From the NCBI GenBank assembly GCA_013407085.1, contig JACCGJ010001929.1:206842-270841 (forward strand): a DNA stretch of 64,000 nt, written 5' to 3'. The stretch comes from Atriophallophorus winterbourni. Taxonomy: Eukaryota; Platyhelminthes; Trematoda; Plagiorchiida; Microphallidae. A program made the translations under genes and the position numbers. The notes under the pieces were generated by a model. It was not told where the DNA came from. It saw only the letters and a list, made by a program, of their open reading frames with translations, and did no database searches. Below are positions 34,015 to 44,880 of the stretch, one piece after another; position 1 is the first letter of the stretch; the number at the start of each line of letters is the position of its first letter.

Positions 34015-34160
34015 GTCAATCTGATTAACACTGGCATTAGAGTATAACTTTGTTTACGACTTATCCATTGTTTCAAGGCTCACTTACTGTATCCACCTGA
34101 CGAATGCAAGCAACTAGAAACCGGTTATGGTGGGTTAGTGCATGTGATGTGATCACTCAA
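34015..34160 (+). ncRNA. Hammerhead ribozyme repeat (family A), moderately decayed
   Basis: Upstream unit sequence (ttgtttacgacttatccat, tgtttcaaggc) matches the copies at 35850 and 56160. Core: CTGACGA (34097-34103), a poor stem II, GAAACCGGT (34117-34125), then TATGGTGGG. Both core strands are intact, but stem II hardly pairs, so activity is doubtful. The rest of 33050-35760 has no recognised gene. Confidence 0.6.
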
Positions 34161-35764
34161 GGCTAATTGTCAATACATTTTCGACTGTTACAAGTCTGGG
34201 AAAGTGATGTATATTATTAGAGAGTGCAACATTAGAAATCTTCGCTATTGTGATTCATGCCCCTAAAACTGAAAGTACATGCCGCTTTGACACTTCTTAC
34301 GTCGCGTCAAAATGTTATAGTGAGATTCCAAAGATTGTGTATGACGGATACATGTAAGACGGCACATTAGCACTAAAAGCAGCTGATTCCAATCTTATTT
34401 ACTACAAGGTTTCCTTGGATGGATCAGAAACTCCTGACATAAATACTTCCTTTGTTGCTCTGCCAACGCCGCCAAATATCGATCGAGGGGGTGTCAATTC
34501 GCAAAGACGAGAATGAAGTTTTAAATTCAAATATTGTATCCATCATCCAGCGTCTTGCACGCACTATCGTCCACTTAGACCACCATAGCAACCACACAAT
34601 GAGTTTGTACGATTGAAAAGAGTTTCAGTCATTTAGCATTTATAGGAAGAAAGAAACATGTGGCTTTTAAAATATTAAGGCGCAGTTATCAAGCACATCC
34701 AAATTATTAAGAATATCTGCTGTCGGAATTACGCATCTTTTCAGTTTGATTGCGAAAACGCGTTACCATGGTGAACCATATACAGTGATCGCTTATTTAT
34801 CGTGTGTGTTACGTTCCAAAAACACCCGCAATTATTCGGAAATCCGCGATATAGATATTGCCTACAATGCAGTATTTATTTAAATATTTATATTTTAATG
34901 CATTATAAGACGTCACCCACACGAATACACTACATAAACCTGCCCCATCCCATTAAAAGTCAATCCCAACCTGTTTAGTGCACGTACAGTATGGTACTGC
35001 ATTGTACTTTATCATCTTGTACTGTATTGTACTGGACGGTAATAATGTTAGAATTATTATTTGTTATTTATGTTTATATTTTAGGCATTAAATCTATATA
35101 CTTTCCGCCAATTGACTTTAGCGGAAAACCCCTACTAGAGCGAAAATCCGCGAAATATTTTTCATATTAATACTTTTTCTGAGAACCCGCGATAGACTGA
35201 CGCCACAGAACCTGAAGCGTGAATTATCACTGTACCAAAATGTAACCGACTAGGATATTGACCTGTAAGTTTTTCCATAAAATAATCCCATTGAGTGACT
35301 GCATTTTTTACATCTTGCAATATATATCCTTCTCTGTCAACTGTTACAAAATTGGGAATAATGTCACGTGCTCAAAGTGGGATTTACTCAAAGCATCGCC
35401 TGATTTGTTTGTCTCCGGGTGTCAACCTGTCTCTGTTTTTTTTTAAAACTTGTTACTAAAACATCTTTCATTCACGCAACACTGAGTACATTCAAAGACG
35501 TGCTCTTATTATGGAGCGGCTCGTACTTGACCAGAAAAAATGTTATACGAACGAAACAGGAAAATATTGTCATGAAGCAAATTGCTTCTGTTATGATTTG
35601 ATTTTGAGATAAATATTTGGTTCCGATGAATAGAAACATGATTCTTGAGCCTTTGTCTATTGGCCGAATTTCACAACTGGAGCTCCTCGGAAAATTGACA
35701 GTCACGTTGACCTTGAACTATTTGCTTCTAAGGTTCTGGTATCGCTGCAGCCTCTGTCCACATC

Positions 35765-36020
35765 ATGGTTATGGGTTTAACCCCATTAAACATGTGCTTT
35801 GACACATGTGATTGAACAGGTTGGTCGTACCAGTCTTATCTAACAGTGGTATACAAGCGCTCCTTGTTTACCATTCCTCCACTGTTTCAAGCGCATGCGG
35901 ATCCTGATCTTACTGTCCATACCTGATGAGTGCAAATAGCACGAAACCGGTCGTGGGGTTTTTGTGACGGTAAAGCATGCAAATGAATATTTCATTGCAC
36001 CAAGATTTAACCAAATGGCC
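35765..36020 (+). repeat. Best-preserved unit of the family A ribozyme repeat
   Basis: About 250 bp. Order: atgggtttaac, cacatgtgattga, the small palindrome ttggtcgtacca, acagtggtatacaag, ttgtttaccattc-tccactg, tcctgatc-tactgtcc, hammerhead, gtgacgg-aa-gcatgcaaatga. Parts of this order recur at 34015-34160, 44690-44880, 50740-50850, 54130-54245, 55650-55790 and 55800-56180, on both strands. No protein is encoded. The edges start and end in similar gggttta phrases, so it may be one unit of a tandem or a Penelope-type terminal repeat. Confidence 0.75.
35917..35958 (+). ncRNA. Hammerhead ribozyme (family A), near-intact
   Basis: Stem I 5' strand CCAUAC (35917-35922); core CUGAUGA (35923-35929); stem II GUGC/GCAC (35930-35933 with 35939-35942) and loop AAAUA; GAAA (35943-35946); palindromic stem III ACCGGU; cleavage after C35952 (GUC); stem I 3' strand GUGGGG (35953-35958). 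Stem I pairs with one mismatch (A-G) and one G-U; sister copies with CCCUAC would pair at all six positions. The minimal self-complementary stem III implies that cleavage is most efficient as a dimer, as known for SINE and Penelope hammerheads. Confidence 0.85.
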
Positions 36021-36826
36021 AATCCGTATCCATTACTCAGTTAAAACACAACGTTGAGCATCTTTCGACTCCGGATATCCGGGTCAGATCCAGCTGGTAC
36101 TGAACAATTGAGGTCAAAATAAATAAATATGGTATACAAAACTTTCTGTGGCAACTTTGTTTCATAAAACTTATCAAAACCTAAACCAGATCTGATTTTG
36201 GGGATCAGAACAAAAAATGACGTTTCATTCATTTAATTCTACTATTCGCAACAACAATCGTTATCCAGGTGAACCGCAACCGAGTCTTAATACTGTGGTT
36301 GAGATAACTGATTCTCAATAATCTGAGTTTGTCGATTCTAATTTCTCAAATGATTTTACCTAATTATGAGTTCTTGTTAGACTCTCTCAAAATATTCGCA
36401 GAAGTCGACGTGATATCCAATCTGTTGCTGAAATGTTCGTAGGGACGGGTCCTCATTTGCAAAATGCTGTAAAAACGCACGTCACATATAGCTGCTATTT
36501 CTTGTTTTGTAAACGACAGAGGCTTGCCTCGTGTAAACCGCATCACATTGTCGTTGTTGAAGCAGTCCAGCCATGGACAAGAGTGCCATTCAGAATAACG
36601 GTTTTGGTTGAACCAAAATAGCCAAGTAGGAAAAAAAGAAACTTTACTAAATCATTATCTCACAAGCATGAGGAGTTAAAATTATGTTAAGGAAGTTGAC
36701 TAATAATAATTGGAGAAATTCTAGCAAGCAACAGCTACCTGCACATATCGATTTTACTTTCAAACGAATGATCAGGTGCATGTCCTTCAGCTCAAGGTCA
36801 AAAGGTGGTAAAAGTCAGCATCCAGA

Positions 36827-37117
36827 ATGACATGCAAAATGTGCATCATAACCGCCATTTTGCTTGCAGCAAAGCTTATCGATGCTTACGTGAAAATGGA
36901 TTACCCAGACTACTGTTTCTACGATGCTATAAGGATTAAAAACCCTGGATTTTTCATCTTCTTGAATCCAATTACGGAATGGGTGCTCGATATAAGCGAG
37001 GAACAACTCTTGTCCACCGATGTTATCCGCTTGGACTTCGGATTCGTGTGCAGCGTCATTTTGCATGGAATGAGAGACCCAATGAGACCCTGGGTTTTGT
37101 GTTGCAAGATGTACTGA
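36827..37117 (+). CDS. Doubtful small open frame with signal-peptide-like start
   Basis: 96 codons starting MTCKMCIITAILLAAKLIDA, which resembles a secretory leader, followed by a Cys-containing region with no family I recognise. A second plus frame (36979-37206) overlaps it. It could be one exon or chance. The rest of 36021-39240 has no other gene, only the repeat at 38792. Confidence 0.2.
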   Translation: MTCKMCIITAILLAAKLIDAYVKMDYPDYCFYDAIRIKNPGFFIFLNPITEWVLDISEEQLLSTDVIRLDFGFVCSVILHGMRDPMRPWVLCCKMY

Positions 37118-38791
37118 ACTGGGCTGATGGACTAATGTGGCAAGTCCTCAGCGTTTTTGCCATGTATACTTCACTTCAAATATTTGTATTTTCATTAACC
37201 GATTGAACGAAGACACAAGTGAATGAAAAGAATCGATGCTACATATATTGCATATCACTCTTCCAATTCAATTCATATATTGTTCAGCTCATATTTGTTT
37301 CAAATCTGCTAATAATAATCGCCACCATCGCTATAAAATACACTACTAGAGTCGGGCATATTCCGAGCCAATCGCCAAAATGAGTTACAACAAAACATCG
37401 TAAAATTCGGTAGATCGAATGAGTTCATTGCACGTGTTTTTGCAGCTTTCGGTTGTTTCAAAAGAATGGAGAAACTTACGCATTTATCAAACAACGTTAG
37501 CGAAATTGACTTCCCATTGATATCATTTTCTGAATGGTTTGCTTGAGGATTGTTTTACGGTTTCAAATGATAAAAATTATGCCAGTACACTGTTGCACAG
37601 TTAGAACAGCCGGTTAGTTCTTTCAATGTCACGAAGACTTTGTGGACATAAAATATAGGATGTGCTGAGCGAAAATAGAACTAATACAGTTGTTCCTTAA
37701 GCACACTTTATTGTGCTTCCACGACTTGTCGACAGACATTTGTCTTATTAGTGTGATGCAAACACCGAATGCGAACTCGTGTGTCTCTGTGTTAAATACG
37801 GCGATCTCAAGGTTAATGCTTGCTTAATGTAAACAGTTCTTTAGCCATAAGTTGGCAAGCGCTAAAACAGATTCGCTTATACGTCACAATTATTTCAACC
37901 AGGTGTATATTGACCTCATATAATGAAGTGCCGCAGAGATTTACCTTAGTCTTGGGCCAGTGCTTTTCAGTTGGAAGAACGCAAAGCCCCGTAATGTTAA
38001 AAAAGTTTAAAAATTCCGGCAATCAAGAGGCTGTGGTGACACTAGAGAACTATTTCTGATAGAGCAATATTGGTTAAATACTGTTGGTCTGCTGCTGTCA
38101 GAAACATCGGCTAATCTCATCGTCATCATGCCAGAATTTAGAAAGAAATAGCAAGGTAGTGTAGTATCGTTAACCACCCCCCGAGATACATAACCCCTGT
38201 AACTATTCTCAGGAAGGTCGAAAAGAATTTACAATTCTTAAAACAAAATAGTATTTTCTCTGTGTTTTATCGTTAAAAAGGATCACAAAATTTAACAATC
38301 AATGAGAACAATCACCTGACGATATACAGCAAAATTTAGGGTTACTTAACATGTTGTTTCTTTGTGGCGTTCAATCGCGGAACCCTGATTTAAGGTAACA
38401 ATCTGTTGGCTTCAAAAACATAACGAATACAACTCCCCTATTACGAATATCGGCTTATCTAGATAACACGGATTAAAATAACTACAATCCATTCGTTCGT
38501 CTAGTCACAAACAGTGCATAAGCTTCTCAGGATGTTGCTGAAAGGCAAGGCCACGAAGTCTGCTTGGAATTATCCCGGATCATGTAACCAGCCATTACAT
38601 AAGTGAACATTATTCTGCGACAAAATCCTGTAGTTTGTCACACCGGCGAATTCTGAAGATTACCTCAATAGCGGGGTTTAAATACGGAATAATAAATAGG
38701 TGAAAATGTGATTTATGTCGAACCCAGCAAAACCGAGACGACTCAACTCATACGAATTTCAAACGTCGATTTTTATTTACAGAGTGTGCAT

Positions 38792-38849
38792 TGGTATGGT
38801 ATGATGGTATGAAAGCACAAGCCTGATCCAGGCAAAGTTTCCGCACAGT
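38792..38849 (+). repeat. Second copy of the 50-bp dispersed repeat
   Basis: Matches 24003-24057 (gtatgaaagcacaagcctga, then tccaggcaaagt), again preceded by GGTAT units. Confidence 0.65.
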
Positions 38850-39250
38850 CAGAAACTGCATGTGTGCATTACTTCAAGAGTTGCTCACATACTCCACTGA
38901 TTCTGACAGCGGTAGCAATTTAGAATTCTGTTACAAAACATATTTGATTACTCTCGATTAGATGGATTTAAACTATAGATCATTAAAGCAGTGGTTCCCA
39001 ACCTTTTTAATTTCCCGAAGCCAAAATTATGTTAATATGCTCTCACGACCCTTATAATATAATGATTTATTAATGATTTATAATATAATGATTTATTAAA
39101 AAGCCAAGTTGAAAGTTAATTAGAACGAAGGTAATGATATAAGTAAAATATATTAGCATAAGAACAGCAGATTACAGATGCGAGGGAAATGATTACTACA
39201 CAAGATTTTAGAATCTATTGCACAAAATGCTCATAGCTGTAATCCCCATA

Positions 39251-39253
39251 GGT

Positions 39254-39298
<45 letters not shown>

Positions 39299-39306
39299 TA
39301 TATATC
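39251..39306. repeat. AT dinucleotide microsatellite
   Basis: Uninterrupted TA run of about 30 bp with flanking TATAT/ATAATA imperfect units. A simple repeat. Confidence 0.9.
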
Positions 39307-39339
39307 GTGTGAAAGTTGGCTTAGTAAAGTTAAAACAGG

Positions 39340-39625
39340 ATGTAGGGTGGAATTACCACGTTTAAATATACACAATTTGTTTCTGAAAATCCTTTCACTA
39401 GACGATTGTTTAAAATATAACGGTAGGGAGTTTTATAAGAAACAAACGCGCACTTAATAGAAGAATCGACTGCAGTTCCGGTGAGAATGTAGAATATCAA
39501 ATTCTAGCAGTTGAGTATGTGTGGTATGGCTTGACCGGAGGCAAATAGATGCTTGGAGTGTGCATCTGTTAGTTTATTATTTTATAAGTTAGGAATAGAT
39601 CCAATCGAACCAGTCTGCGAGGCAG
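39340..39625 (-). mobile_element. CR1-like C-terminal segment, left of assembly gap
   Basis: About 285 bp that matches 40635-40905 on the other side of the gap at high similarity and in the same orientation (shared: ctgaaaatcctttcactaga, aacaaacgcgcactta, ggcttgaccggaggc, gtctgcgaggcag). It ends exactly where the Ns start. Confidence 0.85.
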
Positions 39626-40625
39626 NNNNNNNNNNNNNNNNNNNNNNNNNNNNNNNNNNNNNNNNNNNNNNNNNNNNNNNNNNNNNNNNNNNNNNNNNNN
39701 NNNNNNNNNNNNNNNNNNNNNNNNNNNNNNNNNNNNNNNNNNNNNNNNNNNNNNNNNNNNNNNNNNNNNNNNNNNNNNNNNNNNNNNNNNNNNNNNNNNN
39801 NNNNNNNNNNNNNNNNNNNNNNNNNNNNNNNNNNNNNNNNNNNNNNNNNNNNNNNNNNNNNNNNNNNNNNNNNNNNNNNNNNNNNNNNNNNNNNNNNNNN
39901 NNNNNNNNNNNNNNNNNNNNNNNNNNNNNNNNNNNNNNNNNNNNNNNNNNNNNNNNNNNNNNNNNNNNNNNNNNNNNNNNNNNNNNNNNNNNNNNNNNNN
40001 NNNNNNNNNNNNNNNNNNNNNNNNNNNNNNNNNNNNNNNNNNNNNNNNNNNNNNNNNNNNNNNNNNNNNNNNNNNNNNNNNNNNNNNNNNNNNNNNNNNN
40101 NNNNNNNNNNNNNNNNNNNNNNNNNNNNNNNNNNNNNNNNNNNNNNNNNNNNNNNNNNNNNNNNNNNNNNNNNNNNNNNNNNNNNNNNNNNNNNNNNNNN
40201 NNNNNNNNNNNNNNNNNNNNNNNNNNNNNNNNNNNNNNNNNNNNNNNNNNNNNNNNNNNNNNNNNNNNNNNNNNNNNNNNNNNNNNNNNNNNNNNNNNNN
40301 NNNNNNNNNNNNNNNNNNNNNNNNNNNNNNNNNNNNNNNNNNNNNNNNNNNNNNNNNNNNNNNNNNNNNNNNNNNNNNNNNNNNNNNNNNNNNNNNNNNN
40401 NNNNNNNNNNNNNNNNNNNNNNNNNNNNNNNNNNNNNNNNNNNNNNNNNNNNNNNNNNNNNNNNNNNNNNNNNNNNNNNNNNNNNNNNNNNNNNNNNNNN
40501 NNNNNNNNNNNNNNNNNNNNNNNNNNNNNNNNNNNNNNNNNNNNNNNNNNNNNNNNNNNNNNNNNNNNNNNNNNNNNNNNNNNNNNNNNNNNNNNNNNNN
40601 NNNNNNNNNNNNNNNNNNNNNNNNN
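39626..40625. other. Assembly gap of 1000 N
   Basis: Exactly 1000 Ns, a conventional placeholder length, flanked by a near-duplicate of the same CR1 segment. The true gap length and content are unknown; any reading frame drawn across it is meaningless. Confidence 0.98.
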
Positions 40626-41045
40626 AGGGTGAAACTACTGAGCGTAAATATTGCCTGTTTGTTCCTGAAAATCCTTTTACTAGATGATTGTACAACGTCT
40701 GACGGTAAGGAGTTCCATGAGAAACAAACGCGCACTTAAAAGAAGAATCGACGGTAGTTCCGGTAATAATGTGGAATATCAAATACCAGTGGGTGAGTGC
40801 GTGTTGCATGGCTTGACCGGAGGCGAAATAGATGCATATTTGAGTTCACTATTTCATAAGTTAGGATTAGATCCCATCGAACCCGTCTGCGAGGCAGCGT
40901 ATCAAAATTAAGATGGACCAGTCGATCCTCATGTGGTAGGTGGGGGAAAGAGTTAACAATTTTAGTTGCTCTGTGATAATTCCTATGGAGCATCTTGATG
41001 TCCTTTTGTAGCCATGTTGCCCAAGCTTGCACTGACTGATCAAAC
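40626..41045 (-). mobile_element. CR1-like C-terminal segment, right of assembly gap
   Basis: Minus strand 41045-40736 encodes DQSVQAWATWLQKDIKML, HRNYHRATKIVNSF, DTLPRRRVRWDLILTYEIV and DIPHYYRNYRRFFF, the CR1 C-terminal block; 40735-40640 carries VRVCFSWNSLPSDVV in another frame. Its 3' part duplicates the left side of the gap. Confidence 0.85.
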
Positions 41046-41067
41046 ACTGGGTAGCAGATCTCAGGGC

Positions 41068-41390
41068 TACAAGTTAATTATTCCACACTCTAGATCAAAT
41101 TGTTGAAGATTTTTCTTTGCTGTTCGAGTATTTTTTATATGAAAATCTCTGCCCCCTCATATCATTTGTGCATCAAGCCTGAACATGTCCAAGGGTGAAC
41201 TTGACAAGTATATTTTGACCAAACCCAACCTCGCACCTGAACACACATGCTGACTTTCTATATTGATAAAACATTTGTGTTGCGTTTATGCATTTCCTAT
41301 ATTTTTAATATATGGTAGCTGTACAGTATTTGCTTTTTGGACCATTAAAAATTGAAGTACTTTGAACTTTGAATTACTTTGAATATACGT
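41068..41390 (+). mobile_element. CR1-like 3' end on the opposite strand
   Basis: Plus-strand copy of the same 3' region as 17690-18155: vestiges of PHSRSNCRRFFF and of the closing KPNLAPEYTC segment, then ttttggaccattaaaa and a tail of TTTGAA-type units at 41340-41385. Confidence 0.75.
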
Positions 41391-41394
41391 ATTT

Positions 41395-43580
41395 ATGAGC
41401 TTTGGGAATGTTTTAGGGTAGACACGTTCGAAAATACACCGAAGCATACCTAGCATGCGGCTGGCTCGGCTGTACACTGCTTCGCATTGCATCCTATTCT
41501 TAAGACTTCCACTAAGCCATACGCCGAGGTCCTTTTCTTTTGTTGTCCATTCCAGTCATTGCGATCCCTGGTTGTAGGAGAATGGGAATTTTTTGCTTAT
41601 TTGCAACATTTTTCACTTTCTGAAGTTGAATGGAAGCTTGTTTCGCTCTGACCATCTGTTTAATATATCCAAATCGCTTTGTTAGCGCAAACGGTTCACG
41701 CCTGACGTGATCCATACCCAAAGTTTAGCATCATCCGCCAAGAGTACCATTTTGGCTGTGACTAAAAAGAGAATCGGGCCAAGTACCGAACTACATGGTT
41801 TGCATAATTGACTGCCGCATAAATTTAGGAGTGCATGTGTGATTCCACCGGCTCCTAGGGACTTGTTGACATTCAACCTGCGTAGGTGGTGCCAAATATT
41901 TCAGAATTGATACATATATCGCATATAGTCTCCCGTACAATTGGTGCTGACAATTCCGATGGCAGCAATGCATCCTTGGGGTTGAAAACTCGTGAATAAA
42001 AACTGGCAAGAGCGTTAGAGGTTTCCAGGACAGAATCAGTTAGTCCATTATCTATCTGTGGTTACTGTAAAGTAATTGCTTTTTGGACCATTAAAACTTT
42101 GAATAAGGTTTCAGCTTCCTCGTGTTGTTAACGGTTCGATAAAGTTTCGGATTTCGTTACATTCCTTACTACCAGCTGAAGCTGGTAATAGTATCTATCT
42201 TCCTGGATGAGTTTTGGGATTTGATTCAGCAATTCGCGGAAGTTTGCCCAGGTCGATCCTGTTCTGGCGACCCTATTGATACCTCATGCCAAATTTCGCT
42301 TCTCGACTGTTTTCTAGTCCGACTGCGAATGCTGAAACGGGGATCATTGCTCTTATGTTTCGGGACATAGAATTTAAATGTATGATGTTGGTGATATCAT
42401 CAGTCAGGATAGTGTAATGCAAGTCCGGATCACTGAACTTTATATTAGGATCATTGAAAGCCCCTATTGTTTTTATCAAATCAATGAAATCCACTTTTCT
42501 ATCAAGTTTTGTTTGTTTTACCATTCTACTACCGTTGCACACATATTGAAAGAGCAAAACGACGAGGTCGCTTCTACCCAGCGGAGTATGATACTGAACA
42601 TCTCCAACGACCGTGACTTCAGGATAAATGTCTATTGCAAATTTCGTTGTCGTGTATATTCGAAAACATGATTATACAAGTGGATGTAATCGAATAGTTC
42701 CCGAAATTTGTAGTCTAGCGATTGGGATGGATGATCTACTCGGTTATGTATTTGAGGCAGATTGAAGTCTCTCATGATGAATAATAGCGAATTGCATTGT
42801 TTTCCAACGTACTGCATTGCCTTCAAGTTTTTCGTTATGCGCATCCGATGATTACGCGTAACGGTAAATTACACCAACAATGCAGCTGTCGCCTTAGTCA
42901 AGCTTCAAATTACAACATATACTGTCTTCCAGATCGTTCGTGGCAGCAAAATGATATTCCACCACCCATCGCGGTCGCTCCGAATCAGGGTCATGCTCAC
43001 GACCACTTACGTCAGGTTGGAACAATATCTCAGTTATTGTGATGACGTCAAGCGAGTGCAGAGTACAGAAAACTTTCATTTCAGCTAGTTTGCTTAGCAG
43101 GCATTGTGCGTTTGTATACGAGCAATTTATTGTGCCTTTCGTATACAGTGATGGAGTTGAAAGGTCGTCTATTTGTCCGACCATTCGAGAGTCGGACATT
43201 GGTGGTTTTTTTGGAATTGCCACAATATTTCTAATCCGAGTCTCGTTTGATCGTAGAAACTGTTGCAAATAGACGATTTCGGTGTAGAAAGTCTGGGGTC
43301 ATTGAATCTGTCATCCGACGGGAGATTCCTATGTATTGCTTTCCAGTTGGCTTTAATTGATTTCATCATAAAAATGTTATTTTAAGAGGTTTTGCCCCGT
43401 TAACTTTATGGTATGTTGATCGAACACAGAATACGCTGAAAAATTGACGATAAAGCAGCAAAGAATGACAGCACTTAATACAAGACAAAACTGGAAACGC
43501 ATCTCGCACCTCTAGTTGGGGAATCCTGCATCGAATTGTGCATGGGACTGTCTGATGCGTACGTATGCTGTTCATACTCG
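41395..43580 (-). mobile_element. CR1-like retrotransposon, decayed but spanning endonuclease to RT C-terminus
   Basis: Minus strand from 43268: CSYTNAQCLLSKLAEM and TITEILF (endonuclease start), then FIMRDFNLPQIHNRVDH (42770), a linker frame 42557-42273, then FSTPRMHCCHRNCQHQL (about 41990), ADDAKLWVWITS (about 41725) and MQCEAVYSRASRMLGMLRC (41492). The DFNLPQ and ADD boxes show the family. The frame shifts repeatedly and most of the RT core is missing. Confidence 0.8.
42052..42108 (+). mobile_element. Tiny CR1 3' tail inserted in the older CR1
   Basis: ctgtggttactgtaaag then ttttggaccattaaaacttt, the plus-strand 3' terminus of the TTTGAA-tailed subfamily, sitting inside the minus-strand element. 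About 57 bp, an extreme 5' truncation. Confidence 0.65.
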
Positions 43581-44400
43581 ATGTATATCACGATAAACCT
43601 CGGGCGGAGAATAGACTCTTCAAGGCACTACAGAAATCATCTTCAAGCGGCACTTTGTGGCTGACAGATTTATAACGACGATTACTACAAGTTGAAGTCA
43701 CCAACCACAAAAGGGAATGAACGAATCCGTAAAAATCTCAAGCTTTATCGGAATTCGCTTAATTATTTATACCGGTTGATTAAATGTACTTTTATAAAAA
43801 AGAATGCGGTTATCGAAACAAAGAAGACCAACTTATTCTGATCAAGGTGCATCAACATACAGTTCAAAAGAGACTACGACCGTTTCAAGACCCACAAACT
43901 CTTGATTTCCAACGATAAACAATAAAACTTTTCCATTTTTTCACTCATTGATCGTTTGACAGTTGTATTGATCAGCTAAAATAGCTGTGTGACGTCGCCA
44001 AAGGTAACCGGCTCATTTGCATCAAACAACCATTGCTGCATGATATTGTAATGAGCATATTTGCATAATGACAGAAATAATACACGAAACTACATTAGTT
44101 CAATGGTGTAATAGTAAAAGTTCAGTCGGCGAAGAAGGATGCATAATGCTAACACTAAAAAATACGATCATTTAAAAATAAATTTAAAACCAAAGTGTCC
44201 GAAAGCAGTCTCATCCGCTGACTTGGCAAGATAGCCGATTATAAACATAAAGCCAAGTGAACACATTCGAATCGCTAGATAGTTTGTAACGAAAAACTGA
44301 TACAATCAACTACGATTTTCTATGGATTCAACAAGTATCAACTAAAATGGGTATAAAAAACGAGATAAATGTCCAACGTGTTCAATCACATATAGATAGG
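43581..44400. other. No recognisable feature
   Basis: AT-rich, short frames only; nothing matched other parts of the window. Confidence 0.5.
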
Positions 44401-44470
44401 TAAAACCCATGGGCTTGAACGAAAATTCGTATTTGTATGCATTTCCAACACACTCCACGTCACGCCTCAT
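44400..44470 (-). repeat. Truncated family A repeat
   Basis: aaacccatgggcttgaacga, then tgtatgcatttcca and cacgtcacgcc, as in the minus-oriented copies near 55815 and 54150. The ribozyme core is absent. Confidence 0.5.
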
Positions 44471-44689
44471 AGCTCGGTGATTCTAGCAACACTTGTTTAC
44501 GTTTGAAATATTCCAACCACTCTACCAGAGAAGCACTAATTTTAAAGACATTTCAATTAAACTAAGAATAAATCGATGCCAATACCACAGATGATGTTTT
44601 AAATTAAAAAACGGAGAGGTTTATCCCTTAAACTCAACAATGAAATTGCCCGAAACAGTCGCCTAGTTTCTCTTTCTCATTACGTGAGA

Positions 44690-44880
44690 CGAGCTAAACC
44701 GCATTCAGTGTTTTCACATGTAATTGAATAGGTTATTCGTGCCAGCTTTAGCTAAGAATGGCTTCAAACTTTAATATTCATCCACTGTTGTAAGGTATGC
44801 AGAACCTGATCGTTCTTTCCCTACCGAAGAGTGCAAACACCACGAATGTGGATTTTATCAAACCACAAATCAGCACTTTG
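44690..44880 (+). repeat. Decayed family A ribozyme repeat
   Basis: Contains cacatgtaattgaatagg, then ccagctttagctaa, ttcatccactgtt, cctgatcgtt, CCCTAC, CGAAGA, GTGCAAACACCAC, GAATGTGG. The order is that of 35765-36020. The first core strand reads CGAAGA and the second GAATG, so the ribozyme is dead. 44881-46700 has no recognised gene. Confidence 0.6.

Noticed and set aside
39553..40809. Long open frames across the N block
   Set aside because: They consist of ambiguous codons from 1000 Ns and have no meaning.
42390..42405. CTGATGA on the minus strand
   Set aside because: No stem II hairpin or GAAA strand nearby; it lies in decayed CR1 sequence.
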